In this document: positions 34,376-35,772 of the stretch, piece after piece
How the letters are laid out: each line of letters starts with the position of its first letter
Numbering within the stretch: the first letter of the stretch is position 1
From: Oscillospiraceae bacterium
GTDB taxonomy: Bacteria; Bacillota; Clostridia; Oscillospirales; Ruminococcaceae
Length of the DNA stretch: 35,772 nt
Direction of reading: 5' to 3'
Assembly: GCA_015067185.1 (NCBI GenBank)
Contig: SVMZ01000032.1
Location: 1-35,772 of the forward strand
The notes under the pieces: generated by a model
The model's input: only the letters and a program-made list of their open reading frames with translations
What the model was told of the DNA's origin: nothing
The model's database searches: none
Position numbers and translations under genes: made by a program

Positions 34376-35311
34376 ATGGCTAAAGTTATCGATTTTACTC
34401 CGAAACAGAACCGGATTAAACAGGGCTCCGTTCTTGTCGATGTTATCATCTATACTTTCATCGGTATCGTTGCACTTGTAACTCTGTATCCGTTCATCCT
34501 GATCTTCAGTAACTCCATCAGTAACCCTGTTGAGTGCGCCGCCAACACCGTTTGGCTCTATCCGAAGGGATTCTCTCTGAAGGCTTATGGACAGATCCTG
34601 AACAGTGACTCCATCCTTCGTTCCTTCCTCAACTCTGTTGGTTACACCGTTCTCATCACCTTCCTCAGCGTTCTGAACGCTGTTTTCGCAGGATATGCCC
34701 TTTCCGTTAAAGGTCTGTTCGCCAGAAAGTACATCGTTCTCTTCATCATGATCCCGATGTTCTTCAACGCCGGTCTGATCCCGACCTTTATCATCATCTC
34801 CAGATACGGAATGTTCAACACCCTTTGGGCTATCATCCTTCCGTCCATCGTTTCCATCTGGAACATCATCCTCGCCAGAACCTACATCAGCGGTCTTCCC
34901 GCAGGTCTTAAAGAGGCTGCTATCATCGACGGCGCCAACGACTTTGACGTTATCTTCAAGATCGTTATTCCGCTTTCCAAGCCGATCATCGCCGTTCTTG
35001 CTCTTTATACCGCTCTTGGCGTATGGAACCAGTGGTTCAACTTCCTTGTCTATGTTCCCTCCCTTGAAGATTGGCATCCTCTCCAGATGTACCTCACCAA
35101 GACTCTGATCTGGGGTAACATGAGTAACGTTCTCAAGATGGAAGGTAACATCGACCCCGAGCTCATCAAGAACAAACTGCTCATGGCAGCCGTTGGTTCT
35201 CAGCTCAAATACGCGGTTATCATGGTTGCATCCATTCCCGTTATCATGATCTACCCGTTCGTACAGAAATACTTCATCCAGGGCGCCCTCCTCGGCTCCC
35301 TCAAAGAGTGA
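34376..35311 (+). CDS. ABC transporter permease, LplC/YtcP-like (CUT1 family)
   Basis: The 311-residue partner permease has six membrane helices. FIGIVALVTLYPFILIFSNSIS in the first helix and the EAA loop EAAIIDGANDFDVIFKIVIPLSKP are diagnostic of the LplC/YtcP group. The C-terminus ends FVQKYFIQGALLGSLKE, the normal ending of this group. The RBS is GAGGA before the ATG. It forms the membrane channel with the preceding permease. A 162-base spacer with two hairpins separates it from the binding-protein gene. Confidence 0.93.
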   Translation: MAKVIDFTPKQNRIKQGSVLVDVIIYTFIGIVALVTLYPFILIFSNSISNPVECAANTVWLYPKGFSLKAYGQILNSDSILRSFLNSVGYTVLITFLSVLNAVFAGYALSVKGLFARKYIVLFIMIPMFFNAGLIPTFIIISRYGMFNTLWAIILPSIVSIWNIILARTYISGLPAGLKEAAIIDGANDFDVIFKIVIPLSKPIIAVLALYTALGVWNQWFNFLVYVPSLEDWHPLQMYLTKTLIWGNMSNVLKMEGNIDPELIKNKLLMAAVGSQLKYAVIMVASIPVIMIYPFVQKYFIQGALLGSLKE

Positions 35312-35348
35312 TCTGTATTCTTACATTCTCTTTGCTGTAACCTCTCCG

Positions 35349-35451
35349 CCGAAGGTAAACGTTTCATGCAATAAAAGTATGAAGCCCACTTCCTTCGGTT
35401 GGGGCAGTTATAGAAAATACATGGTTTACGGAACTTTACTCTACCGTAAAC
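35349..35451 (+). promoter_or_regulatory. Intercistronic hairpins before the solute-binding protein gene
   Basis: The first hairpin has outer arms CCGAAGG (35349-35355) and CCTTCGG (35392-35398) and inner arms TTCATGC/GTATGAA with an AATAAAA loop. The second pairs GTTTACGG (35424-35431) with CCGTAAAC (35444-35451), followed by TAAAATTTTT. A GGTAAACG at 35354-35361 could instead pair with the GTTTAC of the second hairpin. Such spacers often stabilise or boost binding-protein mRNA (inference). Confidence 0.55.
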
Positions 35452-35473
35452 TAAAATTTTTGGAGGTATTGCA

Positions 35474-35772
35474 ATGAAAAAAATCCTTGCTCTGCTTCTT
35501 GCCCTTATGATGATCGTCACCGTATTTGCCGGCTGCGCCGACACTACCACTGACGAATCTAAGGCAGAAGACAAGTCCTCTGCTGCTGACGATAAGAAAG
35601 ACGATGCAGCTGAAGACGAAAAGCCCGCTGACGACGGCGAGATTCCTGAACTTGTTGTTCTCGTAGCAGACACCAACGTTCCCGAGTATCCCCTCAACAT
35701 GGAACGCCCCACTATGCAGAAGATCCACGATGAACTTCTTGCTAAGTTCAATGTTGACTGGAAAATCGAGTC
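35474..35772 (+). CDS. Extracellular solute-binding lipoprotein (N-terminal part)
   Basis: Only the first 99 codons are in the window. The N-terminus MKKILALLLALMMIVTVFAGC is a lipoprotein signal with a lipobox FAGC; Cys21 would be lipidated and anchored to the outer face of the membrane. An acidic, Ser/Ala/Asp/Lys-rich linker (about 22-53) follows, then the start of the domain, PELVVLVADTNVPEYP. This layout is common for sugar-binding proteins of LplA-like systems. GGAGG lies upstream of the ATG. It completes the ABC operon with the two permeases, but the substrate cannot be told from this fragment. Confidence 0.88.
   Translation, partial: MKKILALLLALMMIVTVFAGCADTTTDESKAEDKSSAADDKKDDAAEDEKPADDGEIPELVVLVADTNVPEYPLNMERPTMQKIHDELLAKFNVDWKIE

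Noticed and set aside
1-35772. tRNA, rRNA, CRISPR array or prophage genes
   Set aside because: No cloverleaf with a GGTTCRA T-arm, no rRNA segments, no regularly spaced repeats and no integrase or phage structural genes were seen.

Overview
The window looks like a core-genome stretch of a low-to-mid GC Clostridia bacterium (Bacillota), most likely of the Oscillospiraceae/Ruminococcaceae type. The gene orders tig-clpP-clpX-lon-engB and rplS-rbgA-rnhB-yraN are typical of Bacillota. So are the T-box and lysine (L-box) riboswitches, the near-consensus sigma-A promoters with 17-base spacers, the strong GGAGG ribosome binding sites and the frequent TTG/GTG starts. Genus level cannot be decided from the sequence alone. 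No tRNA, rRNA, CRISPR array or intact mobile element was seen.

Layout. 1-2348: end of a Nif3-family gene and rqcH (NFACT). 2520-5149, minus strand: rsgA, a small orphan transcription unit (about 3738-3972), a SAM methyltransferase and a YerC/YecD TrpR-like regulator. 5353-6265: an AT-rich patch with a GyrI-like effector-domain gene and gene-free remnant DNA. 6266-11834: uvrB-uvrA-HAD phosphatase. 11837-14474: promoter, T-box leader (specifier best read as AUC, isoleucine), an XRE-cupin regulator and a medium-chain-type acyl-CoA synthetase. 14576-16493: Cof-type HAD phosphatase, a frameshifted GNAT acetyltransferase and an intact GNAT. 16631-18653: lysine riboswitch and an NhaC-family transporter. 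18727-20817: histidine phosphatase and a CPA2-type antiporter. 20897-23604: rplS with a long structured leader, rbgA, rnhB, yraN. 23611-24595: a 56-residue DUF1540 gene (minus strand, TTG start) and a metallophosphoesterase. 24615-28076: tig-clpP-clpX. 28230-32762: lon, engB, lysA. 32836-35772: a carbohydrate-type ABC transporter operon (two LplB/LplC-like permeases and the start of a solute-binding lipoprotein) behind a long multi-promoter control region.

How the genes work together. Much of the window is protein and ribosome quality control: RqcH, trigger factor, ClpXP, Lon, RsgA, RbgA, EngB and L19. UvrAB supply nucleotide excision repair. The three amino-acid-linked units are an isoleucine-type T-box on an acyl-CoA ligase operon, a lysine riboswitch on a transporter, and lysA. 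The T-box operon is the most interesting system. An AMP-forming acyl-CoA ligase under isoleucine tRNA control fits salvage of 2-methylbutyrate into isoleucine by reductive carboxylation, a route known physiologically in rumen and gut anaerobes. The oxidoreductase that would complete it is not in this window, so this remains an inference.
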